From positions 17,963,501-18,027,500 of the forward strand of contig JAZHRO010000054.1 of the NCBI GenBank assembly GCA_037157565.1: a DNA stretch of 64,000 nt, given 5' to 3'. The position numbers and the translations under genes are program-made. Origin of the DNA: Thalassia testudinum (lineage: Eukaryota; Streptophyta; Magnoliopsida; Alismatales; Hydrocharitaceae). The notes under the pieces were generated by a model. It made no database searches and had not been told where the DNA came from. It was given only the letters and a program-made list of their open reading frames with translations. Of this stretch, positions 44,654 through 56,562 are shown piece after piece (positions within the stretch are counted from its first letter, which is position 1; each line of letters starts with the position of its first letter).

Positions 44654-46779
44654 GCAAGCGCGATAAGCGCACGGGTAACTACCCCGCACTTGCAGGCGGT
44701 CAGTCGTTTCCGCTAACGGGTGCGCCCAAGTACAGCACGAAACAGTATAGGGCTTAGCTTTCTCAGTAACAAGGGTCAAGCCCCTAAGAACCAAATAGGG
44801 GTCTCGCCCCTCTACAGTCCACGCACTCTCGCCTGACTACCCCGGTTTGCCTAGTGGGCCTAACAAGTCGATGTAGGGTGGCTAGCTGAACCCGGTGCCC
44901 CGTGAGGTGGCTAGCTCTCTCCCTACACTAGTAGCTTTCCCCAGTACAGTATACACCAAGACTAAGAAGTTGGTGCAGAGTGGCCAATCCTAACCTCAGG
45001 TTCCAACCCAAGGGTGGCTAGCTCCGCTATACACTAGATAGGGGACAGTCATTTTCCTTGGTACTACGTACTCAAGGGTCAGCACACTTTCTTATATTTC
45101 CAGATCCATTCCATATATTTCCAAGAGCTCTACTCCTAATTTCCTGTAGGGTTCATCCTCATATTCCTCATGCCATTACGTACCGGGTTTCATCATCCAC
45201 ATTTCCAATCTCAGGTTATATGTGTGCAACTTGTATTTCTATTATTCATGTTTCCATTTTCAGGATATACACATGCAGCTCGTATTTCTATTATTCACGT
45301 TTCCATTCTCAGGTTATACACATGCAGCTCGTATTATATCATTTAACGTATACCACAGGAAGGTCGCATGCAACTGTTAACTAGCACAGGTAATCCGTAT
45401 TTCACAGGCAGCTTTTCTTCATTTACAGACAGTGGTTAACATTTCTATCTACTCATTCAAGACTGCAATTCAATCACACAATACAGACATTTCAAGTATT
45501 TCTCGTCCTAGGATTCATGCCACATCCTAGATTCTAATCATTCATTCCACACATGCATTTAGGTTTATAATTAAATTAGGGGAAGCCACTCTACCAGTCA
45601 ACCCAGGAGTATTGGGACTCGAATGGCAGGCTTACGTGCCTTAGCAAGCCCCGAACCTGCAACAGAATGAAGTCCTATAACAAGGAACAATCACAATGGA
45701 ACCTTCAGAACAACATAGAAAGTCTTCTAACAAGTAGAGAAACTCACAAGGAAAACATCGGTATCTTATTTGCGTAAAACGAACCTCAAACAAACCCTAA
45801 ACGGGTCAAAAATAGGGCTACTAACTTAAATCAGACGTCTGGAAAAACTTCCAGACTTCTTAAAAGTGTCCAGAAACGCACCTCAAGCTCTGCGTCCACC
45901 CCAGACATCCAAGAACTCTTCTAGACCGTCTGAACCCAGTTCTTATCGTCCGACCTCCTCTCCGGACGTCTGGAAGTGCTTCCAGCCGTCTAGTAAGCCG
46001 CCCAGACGTCTGAACTGCGTGGGAGAGCATGTCCCACGTCTTCCCAAAGCAAATCCTACATGCCACTACAAAATCTCCTCAAAATAGGCACGCAAAGTGT
46101 TCCTGCGAAGCGGCCTGCATGGTCGTATCCGTAAAGGGAACGTACCTTCGCAAAGCTCTCTCCTCAGACGTCTAGAACCGACTCCAGACTTCCGCTCCGT
46201 CGTTTAGACATTACTCCAGACGTCTGATTTTGGGAAAAACCCAGAACTAGAACTTGCTCCTGCTCGCTCTTGCCGCGCGTGGCCGTGGCTCGCCTCCTCG
46301 CCTGCAGCTCCGGCTGCAATGTCGGGGAGGACTCCCCCGACTCACTCCTCTTCTTCCTGCACATGCCGCTCCAACCGTGCGCTCTCTGGTAAGCTCCCAC
46401 ATGAGCTCGCGAGCTCAACTCCTCCTCCTCTCCTCACACTGCTCCTTGTCGCCGCTCTCGCGCTCTCTCGTTCACGCTAGCTCTCGCGCTGGGTGAAGAG
46501 GAAGGGGAGAAGTGGCTAGTGGCTGTGAAGTGAGGAGAACGAGAGAGGAGGAAGGGGGTTTTATAAGGATGGGGTGTTAGGGTTTTGTTGGAGGAGGGGA
46601 GAGAGAAGGGGAGAAAATGAGAGGGTACTGTCTACGTGCAGCCCGCGCGCAGACGCAAGCTCGTACTCAAAAATTTTGATTTCCAGACGTCTGGGAAGGT
46701 GTTCAGATGTCTGAACAGACATCTGACCGACAGTCCAGACGTCTTAAAGGCTCAGAACAGCACGGGTCTTTACAGGCAT

Positions 46780-47194
46780 GAGGTGATCAGAGGGTCCGAT
46801 GGCCATTGGAGATGGGCGTCGAGGGGGAGGTGCCGTAAGTGTGAGGTTAAGTGAGGAGCACTGCCACGTTGTTTTGGGGGAGAGAATGGAGAAGATCATG
46901 TTGAGGGTGGAGGTGAGATATATCGTAACCTTGGAGGTTGAAGATTTGAAGGTGAGATAATCATTGCAAGTGCACCGTAACACCGGTGACTCTCCACTGG
47001 CGGTGAGCTGTGAACATTGCAAGCTTGCAGCAGCCAACAGGGATCAAGTTGGGACACTGGGGGTGATGTTGCCTTATCGTTGTTGGGGGCAGAACGAGAG
47101 GAGTGCTTTATATATCTATGAAGTGCTCCAAGGGAGAGATCGACGGACACTTATGGGTAGGAATTGAAAACAACATATCTCATGCTAACATATA
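46780..47194. other. Unclassified stretch between G1 and a repeat
   Basis: This is GC-moderate sequence, purine-rich on the plus strand. Short frames exist on both strands, but none resembles a known protein. Confidence 0.4.
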
Positions 47195-47392
47195 TATATA
47201 TATTAATAAATTTTTATCGAATCAAATCTAGTCGAACATACCATATTTGAATTCAATTTATTTATCTAAATAAGTCTATAATTAAGTTTAGCTTTAATTT
47301 ATTTATTAACGAATCAAATTTAAATTTAATTTTTGTAATAAATCTAAACTAAACAAATATCAAATCAACAAAATTTTTGACAACCATACTCG
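47195..47392 (+). repeat. Diverged ~190-bp repeat, copy 2
   Basis: Direct, diverged copy of 41003-41190, ending ATTTTTGACAACCATACTCG. Confidence 0.5.
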
Positions 47393-47549
47393 TAAGTTAA
47401 CTCAACTTCTTTTTGGATGTTTATTTCGAGTTATCTCAACATCAGTTTGTACGGGAGCAGACTCAACCTGCATTCTGACCCTTGTTTTCTCTCTATCTGC
47501 TGCCTGCCCTCTCGTTAGCCAATTTTACCGAAGAAGCCCCTCTTTCCAT

Positions 47550-47906
47550 TATCGAGTTAGCTCCGGCACCTGCGTCACCGCGCTGTTGCTTCATGAGCTC
47601 CTGTGGCAAGAACACGCCGTGGCTGGACACGAGGACATCCACGGGACCAGAGTCCTCGAGGGCTCGTCGAATCGCCTCTTCGTCCTGGACGTCAACGTTC
47701 TATATATATATGTCGCCCCGTCGATTCTCGTGGCGAGACGGATCGAGTGGTGGGTTAATTATTGCGAGGCTAATATCGCTGGAGCCTCCGACGATGAGAA
47801 TATGGTGATTGGCAATTAGGATTTTCGGAGGGTGAGGACAGGTGAGGAAGAAGAGGGAGAGGAGGAGGAGTGGGAGGAGGAGGAAGAACAAAGGCGAAGA
47901 AGCCAT
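47550..47906 (-). pseudogene. 3-ketodihydrosphingosine reductase (TSC10/KDSR-like) fragment
   Basis: The intact family enzyme reduces 3-ketodihydrosphingosine with NADPH in the ER membrane, the second step of sphingoid base synthesis. From an ATG at 47906 there is an N-terminal hydrophobic anchor (MASSPLFFLLLPLLLLSLFF), then HHILIVGGSSDISLAI, which corresponds to the family's HVFITGGSSGIGLALA nucleotide-binding start. After about 25 missing residues and an in-frame TAG in a TA run, NVDVQDEEAIRRALEDSGPV follows, then DVLVSSHGVFLPQEL, matching the next conserved blocks. Two glycines of the Rossmann motif are lost (GGSSGIG to GGSSDIS), a stop is present, and nothing follows the first-exon-like part. 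It is a dead partial copy. The family assignment is fairly firm; whether it is a retained first exon or a captured fragment is open. Confidence 0.7.
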
Positions 47907-49327
47907 TAGGGAGGAACAGCGTGGAATGGAGCTTTTGTTACGTCAGCAAGAAAATTTTATCGCTTTTTCATTAGATTTATCTTTTTTAAATTTTATGTCG
48001 CGACATTATTTCCGAAGGTTAAACTGAAAAAATCATTTAAAGTAGTGGTTCACACCTAAAATCTCACGCAATAGCTCATGGTTGTCGGATGGGGGGACCA
48101 AGGTAAGTACACGGGAAGCGACCGCTTACGAGGAAGAAAATGTAAAGAAATTTATGGTTGGATAAGCAGCATTCAACATTCTACGAATGTAATTAATGTT
48201 GATAATATAAAATATTTTCTTATTCAACCTTGCATATTATCTTATTTTAATTTAAATAAAAGAAAAATAACAATAAACTTACCTAAAATATATTTTTTTT
48301 CATCTTATCACCACTCTTTCACGTCATAGAATAACTTTATTTATAATCTCCATTCAACAGATACAAATAAGAGTTAAGTTACATTTGCAAGTAAAGAAAT
48401 GTATAGGTTAACTTTTATTGCAACTTAACTAACGTACATCGTACCATGAAGAGTTTTGTGTGACGGAAAAAAAAGAAAGAAGAGGGAGGTAATAAAAAAC
48501 AAAAAAAAGGTAAGGCTTACAGTTCGCTTTGGACATCTTTTATTCACATGGAGGGCATTTACATGGAACCCTCTCTACTAGAAATTGGCCATGGGGTACG
48601 TACGAAGTCGAATCCGGCCGTATCCAAATTTTGTCAACATCTATTGATTGGATGGCGGGGCATGCACCGGTCGGTTGCGGTAGGAGTGGCGATTGGTGGA
48701 GTATGTCAGCCATTTTACGCTGAAGAACTGTGGAGTCTTAGTTGGTGGGGCACACATCACAAGAAGCAAAGCAGAAGATCCTGGCAAACAAATCGAAGCA
48801 GAGTAATAACATACAGAAGTATGCTATATATCTTGGCGGTTGTATTAAGCTGGCTGCATTTAGTACTGAGATAAGTTGATAGATGCGATGCCACAAATGG
48901 GTTTAAGGTGTTAGACGACTATGCGATGGAAGAAGTGATCAATGCATGGGTTAGATGAGGAAAAGCTATATATGGAGGCTATGGCCCTCAACCAAATGCA
49001 ACCACGAGGAAGACTGGGGCTAATACACATTCATGTTTTTGCACTCGCTCCCCTCTCATGCATCTTCGTCGGTTTGCATACATAGTTCAGAGACTCCAAC
49101 CGTCTATATACATGGAGGCACTCACCAAGGCAGGACTTGAATACCAAACTATTAAATCTGAAGCATATATATATAAGCCAATCTGTTCGTACGTACCAAC
49201 CAATGAAGGAGTCCTAAGATCTAATTAGAATTTGGGGATCCCAAATTGGTGCACCTTCTCTTCACGTAGAGAATATATACGATGGTACGGACGTTACTTT
49301 TGTCCCCCAAATCCGTCGTAGGATCTA
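47907..49327. other. Unclassified intergenic DNA
   Basis: No supported gene. AT-rich around 48180-48330 and 48420-48510. The frames at 48529-48874 have no recognisable family. Confidence 0.4.
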
Positions 49328-49544
49328 TGTTAGAATCAGAGATCCTGTAAAGAACACCATCGCGAAACAGAGCGAAGAAGGAATGAAACGAAAAGCAAAT
49401 GTTGCATTCTGTTTTGCACGCTGTTACAGCTCAACTGGTTGTCTTTTATAGGCATGTGACATTGATAGACATACCCTTAAGGTATATATTTTAACGATTC
49501 TGCAGAATAAATCTACAGTCTATACATCATTACAATCTATAACA
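49328..49544 (-). mobile_element. Short Ty1/copia-like 3' LTR with adjoining PPT
   Basis: Only 217 bp, with TGTTAGAATC...CTATAACA ends. On the minus strand it has a TATA box (CCTATAAAAG, 49446-49455). The next bases (CCCCACACC on plus, GGTGTGGGG on minus, 49545-49553) make a good polypurine tract, marking it as the 3' LTR of a minus-strand element whose remainder is lost or unrecognisable. Confidence 0.6.
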
Positions 49545-49553
49545 CCCCACACC

Positions 49554-51520
49554 TTAAAGGCAGGTGTACGTTATGGTATTCAAATCTTCTTCATTACTGT
49601 AGCATAATAATGCTTCTTAACCCCTACGGATCATCCTCTTATTGTTGCCACATTACGGTTTATCATGCTCGATCGGCCCAGTTTATTCCAACCGAGATAT
49701 TGTTATGTTTTACGTGACGCCTTTAATTGTTCCAGAGAGAGTTATATGCACACATTATATATAATTGTATCAACGTCGATCGAGACCCCGTCAGTCACCA
49801 GCCAGGACCCATAATTTGCATCGGGGATTCTTGAAAGTGCACCCATCGAGAACTATCGAATGATGGCCCCCGGTGAGTAGCCTCTACACACAACAGTTAG
49901 GATGAGCCACGTCATGGGCTAACCTGATATGGCATCAGGTTACGGTGTCTTGTCCCTTTTATGCCGAAAGCTTCGAGGGGCATCGACCAAATATATGCTT
50001 CTGTCCCCGGCCCGGACGATTAGTTTTGCCGATCATTTTGCTTCGATATATAAGGGGCGACAATAAATGTGACGTTTCCATGGGCGAAGGTGCCTAAGAC
50101 AGTTCCATGGACGTAGACTGCACTCTATGTAACATGAGAAATCGGTAATCGAGGACAACAATTAACGTCCGTTATTACGTCTCCCTCCCTACTAGAAATC
50201 GAGGTCCACAGCACACGCCACCGCGCTCAGCAACTACGTTAAGAGGCGGGCGTGGTTATTTCGCGTAGCACCGGATGTGGATGAACGGCTCCTCGTGTAA
50301 CATGATCCAAATCTTAGAATCGATGTATGATTAATTCGAGGATGATCGATCGATTCGCAGGTTCCTCCTCCCTCGCATCTTCCAAATTTTAAGGGATCCA
50401 AATGCTGAAAACAAAAGAGGTAACTGGTCACAACCAAAAGGGTGCTTGTCAAGTAGCTAGACGATTTAGATTTTTCTTACTGAGACGACTCAAGGGAGAA
50501 GATTGTAGAACGATACGTAAGAACTTGGATTCGAGCCCTCAGCGATCGATATGAATCATGCATTGAACATACAGCAATACTTTTGGATGCACACAACATC
50601 GTGTGAAGCACAAGGTGCATAAGAGAATTAATATCCCATTCGTTGAAAAGAATGGACAAGCTATTGTTCCGATTTGATGCTCGAGTTAGCAAGAGAAGCA
50701 AAAGGAGATGGGCTGCGCTACCATGCATATTATTAATTGCACCTACATGAATGATCAACGTACGTCCTCTTTGAGATCTCTTAGCATGGAATTCGTGGTT
50801 GTTGGTCGTTGGAATTTTATCCGTGTTTTAATTTTAGAAAAGTCCTGTTTTAAATTGAATGCTTGAATGCAACCCAATTATGTTTCCGAATTAAATTTCT
50901 GGTTCAGATAGGTTAAAGATCCTAACGAACTTATGTTTAAAAAGAATAACTGTGAAAGCACGTGGATGAACATACATATTGGCACTTGCATGCGTAACAC
51001 CTAGTGTAGGATTAATCATTAGGCTCACTAAATATCATCTTAGCTGGCGTTTGGCAGTGGAATATTATTATTCTAGGATAAAATTAAAATTAAATAAGTA
51101 TAAATAATATTTAGTTGTTAAAATTATAATAATTGATAGGACCGTTAATGATTGTATATTGATTTTACGAGAAAGTTGAGAAAATTATTTTATTTTGATG
51201 TGATAAATTATAATTATTAGATAATTTTTTTAAATTATATGTGATAAAAAAATTATTAATAGATTTTATTGTGATAAGAAAAAAAAATATATGTAAAAAA
51301 AAGAAAAAATCCTTATACCTTATGCACCTGCACCCTTAACTTATTCCTAACCCCCTACTATTCCCCATTCCACCACCTGTCCCCCAAGCAAAGCTGCCTG
51401 ATCTTTTCCGAGAAATAGTCAACTTGCAGGTGGGGTTTCCGCAATTTATTGTTTGCTGGTACATGTGCGTCTCTCCGTGTCACTCTCTTTTTTATTTTAT
51501 TTTATTTTATTTATTAAAAT
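49554..51520. other. Unclassified intergenic DNA
   Basis: No supported gene on either strand; AT-rich after 51050. Confidence 0.4.
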
Positions 51521-51529
51521 GTAAGGAAA

Positions 51530-51990
51530 TGCGTAGATGATGTAAAATATAATGCAAGAACGTGTAAATTGATATTTAATATAAAAAATTTTAAAAAATA
51601 TAAGTAATTTTATGTGATGGATCCACCTAATTTTTAAAAATCACAGTCACTTTGCATTAAAATATAATAGTGTAAAGTAATTTCATACGTATATAATTTT
51701 ATTTTGTAGAGGTATAAAATAATTATGAAAGTCACAAATATAAATTTAAATCAAAATATATAAATATAATTTTATTTTGTATCAGTGTAAAATAATTTTT
51801 GAGTGATTTTATATCTGTATAAAATAATTTTGAGATAATTTTATAATAATGTAAATTGATTATAAAGGTAATTTAATGATTTTTAACGTAAATGATTTTG
51901 AAGGTAATTTAATTAATTTAATTTGATGTAAAATAATTTTAAAAGTAATTTTAAATATTTACACTAGCATAAAATAATTTAAATATTAAT
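51530..51990. repeat. Degenerate AT-rich tandem repeat
   Basis: Units of roughly 25-35 bp with the core GTAAAATAATTTT recur with many changes, separated by GTAATTTTA-like words. It is non-coding. Confidence 0.5.
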
Positions 51991-53502
51991 TTAAGTAGTG
52001 ATAAATTTCAACCGTTACATTATAAAATGTCACATTTTATATTTTTATATCCACATCTTTTTTTATTATTTCTGAGATATGTGGAACTATTTCCTTTTAC
52101 ATGTTTGGTGTTGAATCAAACGGTGGAAAATTTTTTTTCAGATTCGGATTTAAAATTCTTTCGCCGGAACAAATCGACTAATATCCGATCCTCATATATT
52201 TATGGATCCAAACTAAGCGTAATCAGAAAGATATTTTCCATCTTCAGGTTGCACCACCACTACAGCGCACACCTAACGGACCATGCGGGGTATGGGTTTT
52301 CTTTTTTTTTTTTTTTTTCTTTTCAAAGGAGATTTTTTCGTTGATGGAGTAAAAATGATAAATTTAGTCCAACCGGACAAGGGGAAAGACAACCTTAACA
52401 TTTCTGAGAGAGGGGAAAAAAAGACGCTCGCTCATGAGGAAGGAAATCTAAAATCAGGAAATAGGAAACAAAGTAAAAAAATAAAAAATATATATAAAAG
52501 AAACATCCCATACATTAAATTCAATGTACGATGACCTACACCACATACTGTATACAACAAGCGTCGTCGATGTTGTCAAAAAAAAATCATACTAACAAGA
52601 GATAGGGTCAAATCAAACCCAACCAGCTGCTTAATCATGATAAATTCAACTTTAATGCTATTTCAACTTTAAAAGTAGACCACCAACACCTTCGAAGATC
52701 CGAACTCTTGGACACTAGCCGAAGATACTCCAACCATCGTTACCGCAGCGGGCACAACCACCACCTCCATGTAAACAACAAAGAAGGTAGGGACAACCCC
52801 CTGTGAGGGCACCCCAACCAACAATCATACCGCACCAGCGAGCAGAACAAATCGACAACCTACCAGCAACAAACGCATCAGGGACGCCGTTCCAGCAAGG
52901 CTGACGCAGCCCTCGTCGACGGCACGAGCACAGCTACGATCTGGGCGAGAGGCAAAAGCGAGACGGCGAGAGATCCCAACGAGCACGAATCGAGGAAGAC
53001 CAGCAGAAGATAAGAGAGGCAAGGAAGGAGGAAACGGGGGAGTGGGGGGCGATCGATGATACAAGGGCGGACGGGCCCCAACAGCGGTGATCTAGGGAAG
53101 AGGAAGCCCGCTGGGGCACGGGAGCGCTCAGTCGCTAACTCTTCCCATGTTGCTCGAAAAACACACGGAATTTTACGCTTTCTTGGACCCATACACCAAA
53201 CGTGAGAGGTTCTCAAATAGCGAATTTCAAAGGATCATTTTGATATCATTTCCAAATAAACAAGATTTTTTTCAAGTATTTTGTTCCATGGTGCAATGCC
53301 AATTCAAAGCCCACATATACATGCACCTCCCATGAATAAATCACTGTCACATTGACGCAGGACACCATCTATCCAGAAGATAGTCGTCAAAAAAAGATTA
53401 TAGTCAACAAAAAATTTACGTAGAGGCAAAATCACAGCGTCATCGTGGAATATGGACCATAAATAGTTAAAGTCCAAATTGGATTATTCGGAAGGCCGTG
53501 GG
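51991..53502. other. Unclassified intergenic DNA
   Basis: A T run at 52301-52320 is followed by a GC-rich patch (52680-53130). Frames there on the minus strand show no recognisable protein. Confidence 0.4.
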
Positions 53503-54692
53503 CAGGGGCGTAAACGGATCAGATTTTGTTATATTTATATTTATATTTATATTTATTTATAAAGTTTATACTTATATCTTATCTTTTTTTTATTAGGTAT
53601 AAAAATTTAAATTAAATAATAAATAAATATACATTACAACATATTTTTGAACGTAAGAAATGAAAGTGGTAATTTTAACTGATGTATTTTAATTTTTTAT
53701 CGATTAAGATTGATTTTTATATATAAAAAATTACTTTATTAATGAAAAATCACTTTTCATAAGTTAAAAATTATGTTTAAAGTGAAAAATTATTTAACAC
53801 AAATAAAAAGGTAAAATATATTAATATATTTTGATTTTCAACTGATGTATTTTGATCTTCAATAATTTGAAAATCATTTTCAATGGATGTATTTTAATTT
53901 TGAGTCGATCTGCTTGATTTTTAACTAGTAGATTTTTATTTTTAATCGTTAATTTTCATCTTCAACTCGTTAATTTCGATTTTCTAACTGGTTAATTCTG
54001 ATTTTCGATAGACGTATTTTAATTTTTTCTTTAAACGAAAATATGTGTGGGAACCGCACGTTGCAACATGCTCATAGTCGCATTCAAAATTTAAATATAT
54101 ACTTATATCCATATATTCATAGGATATCCATTTACTTATTAGATATTTATTTATAAATTATTTTACAATCAAATTATGCATGAGAGTTAAAAAGAAAAAA
54201 AATCTATAACATAATTCATTAAATATTTATTTTTAATAACATTAAAATATAAGAATCTAAGTTACTTCAATTTTATTGATTTTCACTAAAAACTATTACA
54301 AAAAAAGTTTTTAAGGGAGAATACATCAAAATAAAATATAAAAAATATATATAAAACATACAAATACGTTTCAAATAAAAGATCATCATACTCAAAATAA
54401 ATATTAAATAAAAGTTTTATAATCACTCTCAACTTTTAAAATCACAGAGTAAATCATAAAAAAAAATTAAGATTGAAAAAATAAGAAATTTGTGGTAAAA
54501 TTTATATATCTCAACTAGATAGATATTTTATTTAAATATTCCAATCAGATAATTAAATGTAGACTTATAACTATAATCATACCTAAATCTGTTCGAACCT
54601 TTTAAATAATACTCATACCAAATTAGGTTCAGATTTTATCCATTATTTCGGAGTCTAATTGAGTCGAATTCACGAAAACTTCATCCCTAGAA
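53503..54692 (+). repeat. AT-rich interspersed repeat, copy 2, with an insertion
   Basis: It starts CAGGGGCGTAAACGGATC and ends TTCATCCCTAG, a weak inverted-terminal pairing of the hAT type (AGGG..G / C..CCCT). Relative to copies 1 and 3 it has about 420 extra bases (53645-54065) made of loose GATGTATTTTAATTTT-type units. No matching 8-bp flanking duplication was found. Confidence 0.5.
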
Positions 54693-55689
54693 TCAGGTGA
54701 ACATCCGGAAACGTCCTTGGGCGTACGTGGGCGACGCACTCAACCGAAAGGAAGCGAAGGACCAACCGGCTATAGCCAGTTCTGCCAGCTAGACGGCCAC
54801 GTGGTTGGACCGTTGTCCCAGACCTGTACGCGCCCAAGACCGCCCAGAGCAGTAACCGGACCCGAGATATTTAAAGTTAGGTGCAATTTTTGGAAAGGGC
54901 CTTGATTTTGGAGCGTGTTTGGTTATGATGCAAAATGTTCAAATCTTTTCCGTTTAGGTTGAGGTTGTGACGACAGACTTTGGAGAAAAAGGACAATTAT
55001 AGGATGGGAAGAATTGCACAAGTATGGTTTGATCCTAATTTTTACTAATTGATGAGTTGCATAGACCCGATGTGGGCAATCATTTGCAATACTGTTAGCA
55101 ATAATCCGTACATTAAGAACTTGAAGTGCGTGAGTTACTCTGAGTATTGCTACAAATGCGATCATCCTTGTATAGAGAAGCCATTGTGGTGTAAATTGAC
55201 TGTTTGAAAGCAACGATTCAATATTGCATCAATATATATATGCTGGTAATGGGTTTATCAAAATTCAGTATTGAATCAACCGATGGTGTTAACAAGTTGA
55301 TCAAACCACATCTGGTATACATGTGGATACAAGGGTAGAATGATCCATTCTTGAGTGCACAAGGAAGTATTGGTCCCAAACTGGAAATATAAGCGAAGTT
55401 GGATTTCTTGGGCTATGAGTTCCCTATGATAGATGTTGCACGCAACTTATGGTTGGTTTACAAAGGGGGTTGTCTTGAGAGATAACTTCCGTTTATCTCA
55501 TGGAATAACTTAGCCTCTTATGACCTTCTTATCTCATGATAAGATAACTTAGGTTTGTTAGGAGGTTAATCTATTCACCCAAATTTACTCATGCCTCTTG
55601 TTGCATCTTAGGATAACCTCCTTATGTAATTATTCAGTAAATAGAAATAGGGGTTATCCTTTGTTGTAAAGAAATTAACACATGTTAGC
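54693..55689. other. Unclassified intergenic DNA
   Basis: No supported gene. The frame at 54717-54905 is short and unlike anything I know. Confidence 0.4.
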
Positions 55690-56430
55690 TATCTCCTACC
55701 GTAAATGAGCCCATACCCATACCCATACACATGCTCATACCATGTTGGAAATGGGTTGAGTTCAAGTTAAATTTGACTAAACTCAAACTCATACCAATTT
55801 ATAAAATCCACATTTATATCCCACTCACTTAGCCATCGACTACAAAAATCTAAATCCGTATCCAAACTCATCGACCCATTTAGTATTCATTTATTCATCG
55901 GATATCTATTTATAAGTTAATCTTACAATAAATTCATGCATAAGAGTTAATGAAAAAAAAATTCTATAACATTATTTATTAATTATTTATTTTTAATAAT
56001 CTTAAAAAAGAAGCACTTGGGGTTACTAAAATTTTTTGATCCCAATAAAATTATTATAAAAAGAGTTCTTCAAGAAAAATATATTAAAAATGAAAAATCA
56101 AAAATATAAAAAAAATAAGATATAAATATATTTTAAACAAAAGATCTCTATCTCTCACATAAATGTTAAATGGAAGCTTTAAAAGTATTTCCAACCTTTA
56201 AAATCATAGAGAAAATCATAAGGAGATTAGGGTTAGGGAAATGAGAGGCTTAAGGTGGAACTTATATATTTCAAGTAAATAGGTATTTTATTTTGATATT
56301 TGGATTGAATACGAGTTTATATAAATTCATACTCATATCTACACCCAAACCCAATTAGATTTTATCCATTCTTTTCAAGTTAAGTTGGGTCATGTTCGAG
56401 GCAAGTTTACCAAAATTTACATCCTTATTT
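55690..56430 (+). repeat. AT-rich interspersed repeat, copy 3
   Basis: It begins near a run of CCCATA repeats (55708-55733) and ends TTTACATCCTTA. It is collinear with copies 1 and 2 but diverged. Confidence 0.55.
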
Positions 56431-56562
56431 AAAATTGTGATTTTATCAAATTCAATGTTTGAAAAATTAGAATTAATGTGAAGAAAAATAAACTTAGCTA
56501 GAATTACATTGGAAAAATTAGTTTCTTTCCATTTTGGGGTCCATACCAATAATAAAATATCT

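Larger units (their letters stand above)
41263..46774 (-). mobile_element. G1 solo LTR, copy 2 (outer), split by copy 3
   Basis: The ends are TGTTACGATCC...GGTCTTTACA. Subtracting the nested copy and its duplication leaves about 2801 bp, close to the 2753 bp of copy 1, of which it is a reverse-oriented relative. A minus-strand TATA (TATAAAA, 46559-46565) and AGACGTCT palindromes (45832-46220 and 46683-46745) are present. It has no internal region. Confidence 0.88.

Noticed and set aside
43953..44794. Open frames of 171-232 codons in G1 copy 3
   Set aside because: They are GC-rich LTR sequence, and equivalent frames are not kept in copies 1 and 2.
53495..54700. 8-bp hAT target duplication around the AT-rich copy 2
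   Set aside because: The flanks GCCGTGGG and AATCAGGT do not match, so the transposon class stays open.
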